Of a stretch of 64,000 bases of DNA, positions 48,853 through 57,564 are shown in pieces (the stretch's first letter is position 1; every line of letters starts with the position of its first letter). This DNA comes from GCA-002050365 sp964237235 (GTDB lineage: Bacteria; Acidobacteriota; Blastocatellia; Pyrinomonadales; Pyrinomonadaceae). The stretch spans positions 62,001-126,000 of the forward strand of contig CAXSGY010000003.1 in the NCBI GenBank assembly GCA_964237235.1, read 5' to 3'. The position numbers and the translations under genes are program-made. A model generated the notes under the pieces. That model was not told the DNA's origin. It was given only the letters and a program-made list of their open reading frames with translations, and ran no database searches.

Positions 48853-51666
48853 ATGCAAGCAGCAGCTAAGAGTCAGAAAGAAGTTATCGAAGTGCGCGGC
48901 GCGCGGACGCACAATCTGAAAAACATCTCGTTTTCACTGCCGATCAATGAATTGACGGTCGTGACGGGCGTTTCCGGTTCGGGCAAATCTTCGCTCGCCT
49001 TCGACACGATTTACGCCGAAGGTCAACGCCGCTATGTCGAATCTTTATCGGCTTACGCGCGCCAATTCTTAGAACGAATGGACAAACCGGACGTTGACGA
49101 GATTTTAGGCATCGCCCCCGCGATTGCGATCCGGCAGAAAAACACGACCAGAAATCCGCGCTCGACCGTCGCCACGCAAACCGAAATTTACGATTATCTC
49201 CGACTGCTTTTCGCCCGCGTCGGGCAAACCTTCTGCCACGTCTGCGGGCGCGAGGTCAAAAAAGATTCGCCCGAATCGGCGGCTGACGAAACCCTTGCGG
49301 CTTTGGCAAACGGAACGCGCTTTTACGTGACGTTTCCGGCGGAAACGGAAGCAGTCCAAAATCCAAAATCTAAAATCCAAAATCCGAAGATTCACGTGAC
49401 CGCCAATTTAATTTCGCTGATGCAGCGCGGCTTCACGAGGCTTTTCCGCAACGGCGAAATTATCGAATTGCAGAAACCCGAAGATTATCCGTTCGCCGAT
49501 TTTATCGAAACGTTCGTTCTGGTTGACCGCTTGAAAGCCGAAGAATCAATCAGGCAGAGATTGGTTGATTCTTTGGAAATTTGTTTTCACGAAAATCATT
49601 CGGCAATCGTTTTAACGACTGAAAACCAGCGTCTGAATTTTTCGGAAAAGTTCGTCTGCAAATACGACGGCACCGTTTACGAAGAACCCGAGCCGCGTCT
49701 GTTCAGCTTTAATTCGCCATTCGGCGCGTGTCCGACGTGTCAAGGGTTCGGCAATTCGATTGACATTGATTTCGATTTGATCGTGCCGAATCCGCTGCTT
49801 TCGTTGGAAGACGGCGCGATCAGCCCGTTCACGCGTCCGCAATACGATTGGGCGCAAAAGGAATTGCTGCGTTTTGCGCGCGGCGAAAATATTCCCGTTG
49901 ATATTCCGTTCGCCGACTTGAGCGAGCGGCAGAAAACGGAAATTTTTGAAGGAATCGGCAAATGGCGCGGCGTGCGCGGATTCTTCAAATGGCTCGAAAC
50001 TAAAAAATATAAACTGCACGTTCGCGTTTTTCTGTCGAAATATCGCGGTTATACGATTTGTCCCGAATGCAAAGGCGGGCGATTGCGGCAGGCGGCGCGC
50101 GATGTGCGAATCGCCGACCGAAACTTGCCCGAAATCGTTGCGCTTTCGATTACCGACGCGGCGCGATTTTTCGACGAATTGGAGCTGTCCGAAGAACGCG
50201 CGCAAATCGCCGAAAAATTGCTTCTGGAAATTCGCCGCCGCGTTAAATTTCTCTCGGATGTCGGACTCGAATATTTAACGCTCGACCGTCTCGCTTCGAC
50301 TTTATCGGGCGGCGAAGCGCAGCGCATTCAACTGGCGACCAATTTAGGTTCTTTGCTCGTCGGCGCGTTGTATGTTTTGGACGAGCCTTCGATTGGCTTG
50401 CATCCGCGCGATAACACCAGACTCGTCAAAATTCTCGAAAATCTGCGCGACATCGGCAACACGGTTCTCGTCGTCGAACACGACGAGGAAATGATGCGCT
50501 CCGCCGACCACGTTCTCGACATCGGTTTATACGCCGGGGAACTTGGCGGCAATCTGGTTTTTGAGGGCGACTTTAAACAACTTTTGAAGGATAAAAATTC
50601 GCTGACGGCAAAATATCTGCGCGGCGAATTGGAAATTAAAATTCCGTCGAAACGCCGCGAAATAAATCCGAAACGACAAATTGAAATCACGGGTGCGCGC
50701 GAACACAATTTGAAAAATATTGATGTCGAAATTCCGCTCGATATGCTCGTCTGCGTGACCGGCGTTTCCGGTTCGGGCAAATCAACATTGATTCACGACA
50801 TCGTTTACGCCGGACTGAAAAAGAAACGCGGAGAATGGAAGGATCACGTCGGCTTGGTCAAGGAAATCAACGGCGCGAAATTGATTGATGACGTGATTCT
50901 CGTTGACCAATCGCCCATCGGTCGAACGCCGCGCTCGAATCCGATTACCTACATCAAGGCTTACGACGCGGTGCGCGAAGTTTTCGCCGCGACGAACGGC
51001 GCAAAATCGAAGGGCTTTACCGCGTCGCATTTTTCCTTTAACGTTCCCGGCGGACGCTGCGAAACCTGTCAGGGCAGCGGCACGGTGACGGTCGAAATGC
51101 AATTCCTCGCCGATGTCGAATTAACCTGCGAAGATTGCCGCGGAACGCGCTTTAAGACGGAAGTTCTCGACGTGAAATACAAAGGCAAAAGCATCGCCGA
51201 AGTTCTCGATATGACGGTGCGCGAAGCAATTCACTTTTTCAAGGATGCGCCGAAGCTCGTCGGTAAAATCAAGGTTTTGGAAGAAGTCGGCTTGGGTTAT
51301 TTGCGGCTCGGACAGTCGGCGACGACCCTGAGCGGCGGCGAAGCGCAGCGCGTCAAGCTCGCCGCGCATCTGGCGCAAAAAACCAAATCAAAAACGCTTT
51401 TCATCTTCGACGAACCGACGACCGGCTTGCATTTCGACGACATCAACAAACTGCTCGCCGCCTTTCGCGCCCTGATCGAAAACGGCGGCAGCCTGCTGGT
51501 CATCGAACACAATCTCGATGTTATCAAAACCGCCGATTACATTATTGATTTAGGTCCCGGAGGCGGCATCTACGGCGGCGAAATCGTCGCTGCGGGAACA
51601 CCGGAAAAAATCGCCGCGAACGAAAAATCTTTTACGGGAAAATATCTGCTTGATTATTTGAAGTAA
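48853..51666 (+). CDS. uvrA: Excinuclease ABC subunit A
   Basis: 937 residues from ATG 48853, with AGGAAG 9 nt upstream. The in-frame TTG at 48826 adds nothing typical. Two ABC modules: Walker A GVSGSGKSSLAFDTIYAEGQ near 42 and GVSGSGKSTLIHDIVYAG near 640; signatures LSGGEAQRIQLA and LSGGEAQRVKLA. Zinc-finger cysteines are CHVC, CPTC/CPEC and CETC/CEDC. It loads UvrB at damaged DNA in nucleotide excision repair. At about residues 167-179, in the region that binds UvrB in characterised UvrA proteins, the sequence QNPKSKIQNPK comes from a 7-nt tandem repeat in the DNA. uvrB is not in the window. Confidence 0.96.
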   Translation: MQAAAKSQKEVIEVRGARTHNLKNISFSLPINELTVVTGVSGSGKSSLAFDTIYAEGQRRYVESLSAYARQFLERMDKPDVDEILGIAPAIAIRQKNTTRNPRSTVATQTEIYDYLRLLFARVGQTFCHVCGREVKKDSPESAADETLAALANGTRFYVTFPAETEAVQNPKSKIQNPKIHVTANLISLMQRGFTRLFRNGEIIELQKPEDYPFADFIETFVLVDRLKAEESIRQRLVDSLEICFHENHSAIVLTTENQRLNFSEKFVCKYDGTVYEEPEPRLFSFNSPFGACPTCQGFGNSIDIDFDLIVPNPLLSLEDGAISPFTRPQYDWAQKELLRFARGENIPVDIPFADLSERQKTEIFEGIGKWRGVRGFFKWLETKKYKLHVRVFLSKYRGYTICPECKGGRLRQAARDVRIADRNLPEIVALSITDAARFFDELELSEERAQIAEKLLLEIRRRVKFLSDVGLEYLTLDRLASTLSGGEAQRIQLATNLGSLLVGALYVLDEPSIGLHPRDNTRLVKILENLRDIGNTVLVVEHDEEMMRSADHVLDIGLYAGELGGNLVFEGDFKQLLKDKNSLTAKYLRGELEIKIPSKRREINPKRQIEITGAREHNLKNIDVEIPLDMLVCVTGVSGSGKSTLIHDIVYAGLKKKRGEWKDHVGLVKEINGAKLIDDVILVDQSPIGRTPRSNPITYIKAYDAVREVFAATNGAKSKGFTASHFSFNVPGGRCETCQGSGTVTVEMQFLADVELTCEDCRGTRFKTEVLDVKYKGKSIAEVLDMTVREAIHFFKDAPKLVGKIKVLEEVGLGYLRLGQSATTLSGGEAQRVKLAAHLAQKTKSKTLFIFDEPTTGLHFDDINKLLAAFRALIENGGSLLVIEHNLDVIKTADYIIDLGPGGGIYGGEIVAAGTPEKIAANEKSFTGKYLLDYLK
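49355..49389 (+). repeat. Heptad tandem repeat inside uvrA
   Basis: Five 7-nt units, TCCAAAA with variants TCTAAAA and TCCGAAG, lie within the coding frame. The period equals that of the non-coding tandem at 31853. Confidence 0.9.
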
Positions 51667-51699
51667 TACGTTCGTTTTTCGGTAAGACAATCATAATTC

Positions 51700-52365
51700 C
51701 TAGTTTGTTCCCGTTTCGTCGTGCGGCGCGTCAACGGGTTTCGATTCGGGCGAGCCTTTCTGTCTTAAGAATATTGACAGAACGACCATCACGCCGATTG
51801 ACAAAAATTCGCTTTGCCAGTTTTGGAATGATTGAAACCAGAACTGCGAAGTTTCCATAAACTCGACGGTTGTAATAGTCGGTTCGTGATGTTCGATTTG
51901 TTCTTTATTATATTCCATCGCGCCGCCGACTCCATGCAGAACGAACGATATTAAGAACAGCGAAAGCAGCGCGATGCTCAAGGAATTTTGATAAATTTTT
52001 AATCGCCAGCCGCCGCGTCGTACCGGCGCGGGCGCGTTTTCCGCAAGCAATTTTTCTTCGGGAATAATATCAACGCGCTCCGTCGTGTCGGGCGTTTTTG
52101 ATTCGGACGAGCCTTTCTGAAAAAGAAAAACCGTCAAAACGACATACATTCCCATCTGCAAAAATTCGCTTTCCCAATTCTCGAAAATGGCTTCGATAAA
52201 ATGTCCTTCGCCTAAATATTCGACGTAACCGACGCTCGGTTGATGATGTTGTTGCAAATCATCGTTGTATTCGTTAAAGCCTGTGAGATATTGACCGGCG
52301 ACCGAGAAGAAAAATAACGCGAACAGCGCGATTGAAAGACCGTTATTGTGGAAAAATCGGCGCAT
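51700..52365 (-). CDS. DUF6766 membrane protein with internal duplication
   Basis: 221 residues made of two similar halves (about 5-90 and 125-212), each with a hydrophobic segment, an acidic/His loop (YNDDLQQHHQPSV and YNKEQIEHHEPTI), NWESEFL or NWQSEFL, and a second hydrophobic segment ending in FLRQKGSPESK or FLFQKGSSESK. This is the DUF6766 pattern. The function is unknown. It lies between uvrA and an outer-membrane-type gene. The stop codon is 34 nt from the uvrA stop. Confidence 0.85.
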   Translation of the reverse strand: MRRFFHNNGLSIALFALFFFSVAGQYLTGFNEYNDDLQQHHQPSVGYVEYLGEGHFIEAIFENWESEFLQMGMYVVLTVFLFQKGSSESKTPDTTERVDIIPEEKLLAENAPAPVRRGGWRLKIYQNSLSIALLSLFLISFVLHGVGGAMEYNKEQIEHHEPTITTVEFMETSQFWFQSFQNWQSEFLSIGVMVVLSIFLRQKGSPESKPVDAPHDETGTN

Positions 52366-52409
52366 AGAATCTCTCCTTTGATAGTAGAAAAACAGTTATC
52401 GAAAAATTG

Positions 52410-53264
52410 TTATTTTTTCTTGAATAAATCGGCGACACCAACCGTAATTCCGGCGAAAACGCCGAAGCGCGGAGCCGCCCGGTTAAGTCCGAAACGCATT
52501 CCGGCATCGAATTGCACACGCTCGCCGAGTTTGCGCGTCAGCGCGCCGAGCGCAAAAACTCCGCGCGGCAAAACGTCGTCTTCGCTTTGTCCTTCAATTT
52601 CGCCGATTAATCCAAAGCGGTTTTTGAATTCGCGCGTGAACGACAAAGCCGCCTGACCGCCGGAGGCGCGGCGGTCGTTTTCTTCGCGCCCGACGTTCAA
52701 ATAGGCGGCGTTGAAATCTATGTCGGTTGCGTCGACCTTTTTACTTAAAAGCGCGATGATTTTGTGGTCGGTTCGTTTCGTGCCGAGTTCCTTTTCAGCA
52801 CTTGCCGTCGGCAATTTCGCATAATACGCAAAGGCGAGAGCCGGATGTTTTTCTGTGTCGGAGACGGCGAGAAACTGTACGCCGACGCGCACGTCGCCGA
52901 CTCCGATTTCGCGCTGCTGACCGGTCACTGTTTCGGAAATAATCGTGTCAATGTCAAAGTCGAAAAGCAGACGTTTAGCGGCGGCGAGCCGCAGCGTTAA
53001 AGGCGCGGTTTGTGCGGAGCGGAAATCTTCACTGCGAAAATTGCCGTCGTAACCGAATTCGACTTGAAGTATTCCGGGCTTTTGAAATTCGGCGGAATTG
53101 GCGACGTTCGGGCGGCTCGGCTCAATCAATTTTTCCTCGTCGGAAGATTGTTGAGCGCAATCGCCGTCCGCAAAAAATAAAATAATAAGCGTCCCGAAAA
53201 CTGCAAATACGATCCGAGTTTTACTTATTAGTTTCGCGTGACTCATCTTATTTTCTTTGCTCAT
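52410..53264 (-). CDS. Outer-membrane beta-barrel protein, transporter/phenol-MetA-like
   Basis: 284 residues. A hydrophobic signal (IVFAVFGTLIILFFADGDCA) is followed by alternating amphipathic strands (LQVEFGYDGNF, LRLAAAKRLLFDFDIDTI, IGVGDVRVGVQFLAV, GVFALGALTRKLGERVQFDA) ending FAGITVGVADLFKKK. The GDVRVGVQ strand and the LPTAS loop resemble the MetA-pathway-of-phenol-degradation (transporter) family. The family call is by eye. The DUF6766 gene follows on the same strand after 44 nt. It may be a porin. Confidence 0.65.
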   Translation of the reverse strand: MSKENKMSHAKLISKTRIVFAVFGTLIILFFADGDCAQQSSDEEKLIEPSRPNVANSAEFQKPGILQVEFGYDGNFRSEDFRSAQTAPLTLRLAAAKRLLFDFDIDTIISETVTGQQREIGVGDVRVGVQFLAVSDTEKHPALAFAYYAKLPTASAEKELGTKRTDHKIIALLSKKVDATDIDFNAAYLNVGREENDRRASGGQAALSFTREFKNRFGLIGEIEGQSEDDVLPRGVFALGALTRKLGERVQFDAGMRFGLNRAAPRFGVFAGITVGVADLFKKK

Positions 53265-53291
53265 ACAAAAAACTATTGAAAATTTTCGATT

Positions 53292-53633
53292 TCATTCTTC
53301 ATCGCGTCCGTGCGCCTGCGCGGGCGGGTGCGTGGCTTCGACCGCCGTGAACGATTCGAGAACTTTATAAGTGTGCGACGCGCCTTTCGGAACGACCCAC
53401 GAATCGCCTTTTTCCAATAAAACCATCTGACCTTCGAGATGCAGCTCGGCTTTGCCGGAAATTACAAAGCCGATTGTTTCATAATCGCGCGTCGAATGCT
53501 CTTTCTGCTCGTCGGGCTGTTCGTTTTCCCAGAGGCGCATCGCCATAGATTTGCCCGAAGCGAGATATTTTTGTCCCATTTCGCCGTGCGGCGAATTGCT
53601 CGAATCTACTTTTGTAACCGTCGTATCTGCCAT
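53292..53633 (-). CDS. Small cupin-domain protein
   Basis: 113 residues, one cupin domain: motif 1 region STRDYETIGFVISGKAEL, and motif 2 region LEKGDSWVVPKGASHTYKVL with a metal-ligand-type His. Only part of the usual His/Glu set is evident, so metal binding is uncertain. It may be a sugar- or small-ligand-binding stress protein. It lies upstream of the porin-like gene on the same strand with a 27-nt gap. Confidence 0.8.
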   Translation of the reverse strand: MADTTVTKVDSSNSPHGEMGQKYLASGKSMAMRLWENEQPDEQKEHSTRDYETIGFVISGKAELHLEGQMVLLEKGDSWVVPKGASHTYKVLESFTAVEATHPPAQAHGRDEE

Positions 53634-53814
53634 AAAATTTACTCCTTTAATATTTTACCCGAGTTAAAGAGCAAGCGATATGCCAACGGCAATTTTATTG
53701 CGCTAAAGATTTAAGTTAATTGATTTTGACGGATTTGAAATTTACGAAGTGTTCGATATTCGTTCGACATTTGACGGACAAGTTTATGCGAAAAACAGCT
53801 CGCAAAGATTTTAA

Positions 53815-53899
53815 CTGTTCACTATCAACTATTCTCTATTAACTGAAAAACAGAGATACATTTTTTATCAGTGAACGGTCAATAAGGAATAATGAACAG
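53815..53899. repeat. Imperfect inverted repeat of A/T-rich words
   Basis: CTGTTCA (53815-53821) and TGAACAG (53893-53899) bound arms of related 8-nt words (ACTATCA, ACTATTC, TCTATTA). Apart from this, the 53634-53953 gap shows no gene. Confidence 0.6.
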
Positions 53900-53953
53900 T
53901 CGAGCAGACATTACCGGCTATTGGTGAAATTTTTGGCGCGAAGACGGGCGCGT

Positions 53954-54463
53954 TTAGTTTTTCCTTGATTTGACCGATCTTTTCGGCGGCGCGAAATTTT
54001 TCGGCGCAATTTGTTTTTCCAATTTTGCGTCGGTTGTTGATTTCGCAATTTCAAAGGCGAGGCTTTTCGATAATTTGCCGTTAACGAAAACGTCAACGCG
54101 ATAGTCGCCCGGCTGCCAGCCTTTGGCGGGCGAGGCGTGAAAATTTACGCCGTCTTCGTTGCCCCTGGTCGTATAGCTGACCGAGATGCTTTTCGTTTCG
54201 GGCAGTAAACCGGCGGCTTTGACGGCGACCAGAATCATTTTTACAGTCGCTTTTTCAGTTGAGTTAAGCCGGATCAAACAATGAATCGGCGCATCGTCGG
54301 TGCTGAATTTATCGGTCAACTCACCCGGATTGCCCTTACCGTCGTCGCGCGCCAGAGCGATTTCTGCGACGGCGACTTCCAGAGGTTTTTCCGTCGGTGC
54401 GGATTGTGCTTGAACGCTCAGAGCCAGAAACGAACACAAAAATAAAATCAGGACGGATTTCAT
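53954..54463 (-). CDS. Exported hypothetical protein
   Basis: 169 residues starting MKSVLILFLCSFLALSVQAQ, a clear signal peptide. The longer frame back to a TTG at 54595 would overlap the VanW gene and is less likely. The mature part resembles a beta-sandwich (IHCLIRLNSTEKATVKMILV, GWQPGDYRVDVFVNGKLSKS), similar in style to Ig-like exported proteins. The tail is basic and Pro-rich (APKNFAPPKRSVKSRKN). No family assigned. Confidence 0.65.
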   Translation of the reverse strand: MKSVLILFLCSFLALSVQAQSAPTEKPLEVAVAEIALARDDGKGNPGELTDKFSTDDAPIHCLIRLNSTEKATVKMILVAVKAAGLLPETKSISVSYTTRGNEDGVNFHASPAKGWQPGDYRVDVFVNGKLSKSLAFEIAKSTTDAKLEKQIAPKNFAPPKRSVKSRKN

Positions 54464-54569
54464 AAGCGTCTCCTGAGAAAAAAAGTAAATCTTCGATAAT
54501 CTTTCGTAAAATTCCTTTTTTATTGGTGCGGCAAATTGGCGTTTAGTTGCACTGAGCGGAAAAATAATT

Positions 54570-56321
54570 TTAATCAGCGGGCAAATAATTTTCAATCGCG
54601 TTTCGCAAAATTGCCGCGTCGCCGGCTTCGATTGTTTGAATGACCTTGACGTTTTCGAGACCGCAATTTTTCGACGCGATGACCGGAATTCGGTTGGCGG
54701 CGGCTTGCAGAAGTCGTCTTGGCTTGTGTTCGACGAACGCGGGCAGAACCACTAAATCGGCTCGTTCGAGCCAACCGCCGCCGCCTTTTTCGCAATCAAT
54801 TCCGTGCCAGAAGTTCGCGCCTTCGAGTTCCGCGCCGAGCGTCAGAAGTTTTACGTCCAAACCGCGTAACGCCTCGCGCAGTTCGTAACAGCCTTTGCGT
54901 CCGACGGTCGAAGCGGGAAATACGATGGTGAATTTTTCGTTTCTCTTTTTGTCGGATTTTTTCGCCGTCGGCAATTTCCATTCGAGCAGTGTTGCGCGTT
55001 TACCGAACGGCGCGGCGATTGCCGTGTGCGCGGTGATGATTCGTTCGGCGTTTTCGAGTGCTTCGGTTTCGGCTTCGACGATTTTATCGTCGGCGCGAAA
55101 ATCGCCGAGCGTCGGACTTGAAGGATGCAGCGCGGCGGCAAAATCCAGATTTTCCTGCAAATTTTTCATCGGCAAAGCCGCCATCAAAACGTCGAAGGTT
55201 CTGCCGCCGAGCGCGCCGCTTCGCCATAAAAACGGCAGAAGATTTTGCTGGATGATGAGATGCGTTTGATCGTAACGAAGCGATTTCGCGTAGCTTTCGG
55301 CGAGCTTTCGATGCATCGCCAGCAAATTTTTTTGCCGCGCCGCGCTCTGCGCCGCGAGCTTTCGTGATTTATATGAGCGTTTGAGCGTGATGAGCAATTT
55401 TTGCTCAACCCGCTCAAATTCTTTCGTCGTCCAGGCGTAATTCGCTTTTCTAAAACGCTTTCCGTCAAGCGGAACGAACAGAATATCCGACGGCGTTTTC
55501 GCCTTTTGAATATAATCGTCAAACTCCGGCGCGAATTCGTCAACGAGAAAAGCGGCGCGTCCGAATTTTCGCGGCGCATTATTTTTCAAGCTGCGAAAAC
55601 AGCTTTCCACGCCGCACGTCGCGCAACTGTTCGGTGTTTTTTGCGGCGCGTCCGAACTTGAAATCGAATCTTTTTTGCTGATCGAAATCAGCGCAGATTT
55701 TTGCGGCGCGTCGCCTTTAAATTTGACGCGCAGGTGATCTTTGCCGAGTTTGGCTTCGATGCGAAAGGCGCGGACAGAACGAAAACGCAAATCTACGTAA
55801 TTCCAGAAAACGGTCGCGTCACGTCCCTTTTCGGCGAGCGAACCGGCGACGATTTGCGAATGCGCGTGGCGTTCGACGATTTCAAATCCGGCTTGCAAAG
55901 CCGCGTCGTAGAGCGCATTCGAGAGTTGACATAAACCACCGCCGACATTCGGAATCAGACAGCCTTCGCGCAGCTCGCGTCCCTCGACGAATCCGCGGCG
56001 GCGCGTCGCCCGTCCGATTGATTTCCAAAAACTGAAAACCTCGTTCGCGGGAATTTCCAAGCCGTCTAAATGTTTGATCGCCGCGCGCAGATTTTCGACT
56101 TTGCCCGCCAAGAGGAATTGTTCTTCCGGCGCGGCTTCGGTCCACAGAGGCGTTTTCGATTCGGCGATAATTGATTTCTCCGCTAAATTTTCCGCCGCCG
56201 AAAATCGTTCGATGCGTCGGTCGAACGCGTTTTCAAATCCGCGTTTTAACTGCAAAAGCGAGCTTTTACCGCGAAAAATTAACGATTGAGCGAACGTGTG
56301 AATTCGGTTTTCCTGTTTCAT
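54570..56321 (-). CDS. VanW-domain protein fused to a glycosyltransferase-like domain
   Basis: 583 residues. The N-terminal VanW domain covers about 70-200: PANEVFSFWKSIGRATRRRG, CLIPNVGGGLCQLSNALYDA, VERHAHSQIVAGS, GRDATVFWNYVDLRFR. A CATCGVESC cluster near 240 precedes about 330 residues resembling GT-B glycosyltransferases: IVFPASTVGRKGCYELREAL near 465 and GGGWLERADLVVLPAFVEHK, PRRLLQAAANRIPVIAS in the donor-site region. There is no signal peptide. VanW proteins are linked with glycopeptide resistance and cell-wall work, but their activity is unclear. The fusion is unusual to me. The start is at 56321. Confidence 0.75.
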   Translation of the reverse strand: MKQENRIHTFAQSLIFRGKSSLLQLKRGFENAFDRRIERFSAAENLAEKSIIAESKTPLWTEAAPEEQFLLAGKVENLRAAIKHLDGLEIPANEVFSFWKSIGRATRRRGFVEGRELREGCLIPNVGGGLCQLSNALYDAALQAGFEIVERHAHSQIVAGSLAEKGRDATVFWNYVDLRFRSVRAFRIEAKLGKDHLRVKFKGDAPQKSALISISKKDSISSSDAPQKTPNSCATCGVESCFRSLKNNAPRKFGRAAFLVDEFAPEFDDYIQKAKTPSDILFVPLDGKRFRKANYAWTTKEFERVEQKLLITLKRSYKSRKLAAQSAARQKNLLAMHRKLAESYAKSLRYDQTHLIIQQNLLPFLWRSGALGGRTFDVLMAALPMKNLQENLDFAAALHPSSPTLGDFRADDKIVEAETEALENAERIITAHTAIAAPFGKRATLLEWKLPTAKKSDKKRNEKFTIVFPASTVGRKGCYELREALRGLDVKLLTLGAELEGANFWHGIDCEKGGGGWLERADLVVLPAFVEHKPRRLLQAAANRIPVIASKNCGLENVKVIQTIEAGDAAILRNAIENYLPAD

Positions 56322-56374
56322 TTCGATAAGAAAAATCTCAGCCGCCGAAAGATTTGTGATAAATTACAACAATT

Positions 56375-56830
56375 ATGAAAATTTATCTATTGCTTTCGGC
56401 GTTTTCCGTAACCTTTTTATTGACGTGCGCGGCAAACGTCTTTGCCTTGTCGAGCGACCGCGACGCGAAAATCAAAGTCGATATTCAGAAGGTTTTGACC
56501 GAACAGACGGCGGCGTGGAACGCGGGCGACATCGAAGGATTTATGAAGGGCTACTGGAATTCGCCCGATTTGATTTTCGTCTCCGGCGATAACGTCACGC
56601 GCGGCTGGCAGCCGACCGTTGAACGCTATAAAAAGAATTACGATTCGAAAGCGAAAATGGGCGCGTTGACGTTTACCGATTTGCAAATTGACGTTTTATC
56701 AAAAGATTCGGCGGTCGCACTCGGCAGTTGGGCTTTAAAACGCGACTCGGACAATCCGCACGGAAAATTTACCTTAATTTTCAAAAAATTTAAAGACGGA
56801 TGGCGCATTATTCACGATCATACGAGTTGA
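56375..56830 (+). CDS. Exported DUF4440/SnoaL-like protein
   Basis: 151 residues. A signal peptide (to about 25, NVFALS) precedes a single SnoaL-like cone fold: QKVLTEQTAAWNAGDIEGFM, VTRGWQPTVERYKKNY, GSWALKRDSDNPHGKFTLIF and the closing WRIIHDHTS. DUF4440 members include ketosteroid-isomerase-like proteins with diverse or no enzymatic roles. It is divergent from the VanW gene with a 53-nt gap, so the two promoters overlap. Confidence 0.85.
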   Translation: MKIYLLLSAFSVTFLLTCAANVFALSSDRDAKIKVDIQKVLTEQTAAWNAGDIEGFMKGYWNSPDLIFVSGDNVTRGWQPTVERYKKNYDSKAKMGALTFTDLQIDVLSKDSAVALGSWALKRDSDNPHGKFTLIFKKFKDGWRIIHDHTS

Positions 56831-56991
56831 AATCGGAATTTACCAAAACGGATTCCGACTTGAGCGGGCTTTCGTCGCAATCAGGAATAGGCTCGACTGG
56901 AAACCCGGAAATTTAGAGGAATACGGTTTGCCTTGGTTCCGATGACTGTTTGATTTCAGAACAATTCAAAAGAGCAAGGGAAGATTAATTT

Positions 56992-57483
56992 ATGGAAGAT
57001 AAAAGAGCGGAAGCAATCGAAAAATTTAAGAAATTAACCGAAGGCATTGATTTTTGTATGCTGACGACGATTAACGGCGGACAGCTTCGTTCGCGTCCGA
57101 TGTCCACGCAGGAGATGGATGAAAACGGCGATTTGTGGTTTTTTACGAGCGATCAGACGCACAAGGTTGACGAGATCGAAAAAGACGACCGCGTGAACGT
57201 CGCTTATTCGAAACCCGGCGACAACACATATGTTTCGGTGGCGGGCAGCGGGCAGCTTTCCAAAGACCGCCAGAAAATCGAAGAGCTTTGGAATCCGATT
57301 TTAAAGGCGTGGTTTCCCGAAGGTCTCGACGATCCGCATTTGGCTTTATTAAAAGTTTCCGTCACCGAAGCCGAATATTGGGATTCGCCGAATTCGAAAA
57401 TCGTGCAGCTTTACGGGTTCGTCAAAGCGATGGTCACGGGCGAACCGGCGAAAGTCGGTGATCACGGCAAAGTAAATTTGTAA
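56992..57483 (+). CDS. General stress protein 26-type pyridoxamine-oxidase-fold flavoprotein
   Basis: 163 residues, a split-barrel flavin-binding fold. IDFCMLTTINGGQLRSRPMS, GDLWFFTSDQTHKVDEI and VNVAYSKPGDNTYVSVAGSG are the GSP26/PNPOx-like signatures, followed by AWFPEGLDDPHLALLKVSV. Members bind FMN or F420-like cofactors and protect in general stress. The exact reaction is unknown. A terminator at 57510 follows. Confidence 0.9.
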   Translation: MEDKRAEAIEKFKKLTEGIDFCMLTTINGGQLRSRPMSTQEMDENGDLWFFTSDQTHKVDEIEKDDRVNVAYSKPGDNTYVSVAGSGQLSKDRQKIEELWNPILKAWFPEGLDDPHLALLKVSVTEAEYWDSPNSKIVQLYGFVKAMVTGEPAKVGDHGKVNL

Positions 57484-57509
57484 GATAATTGAAAACCGAT
57501 AATTGTTGA

Positions 57510-57546
57510 TGGATAATGAAACGCGAAAGTTTCATTATCCATTTTT
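57510..57546 (+). terminator. Terminator after the general stress protein gene
   Basis: A perfect 13-bp stem (TGGATAATGAAAC with complement) with a 6-nt loop and a T5 tail. Confidence 0.9.
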
Positions 57547-57564
57547 CGTTTTCGGGAGAATTTT

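Noticed and set aside
53954..54595. Longer start (TTG 54595) for the exported hypothetical protein
   Set aside because: It would overlap the VanW gene and place 44 residues before a clear signal peptide at the 54463 ATG.
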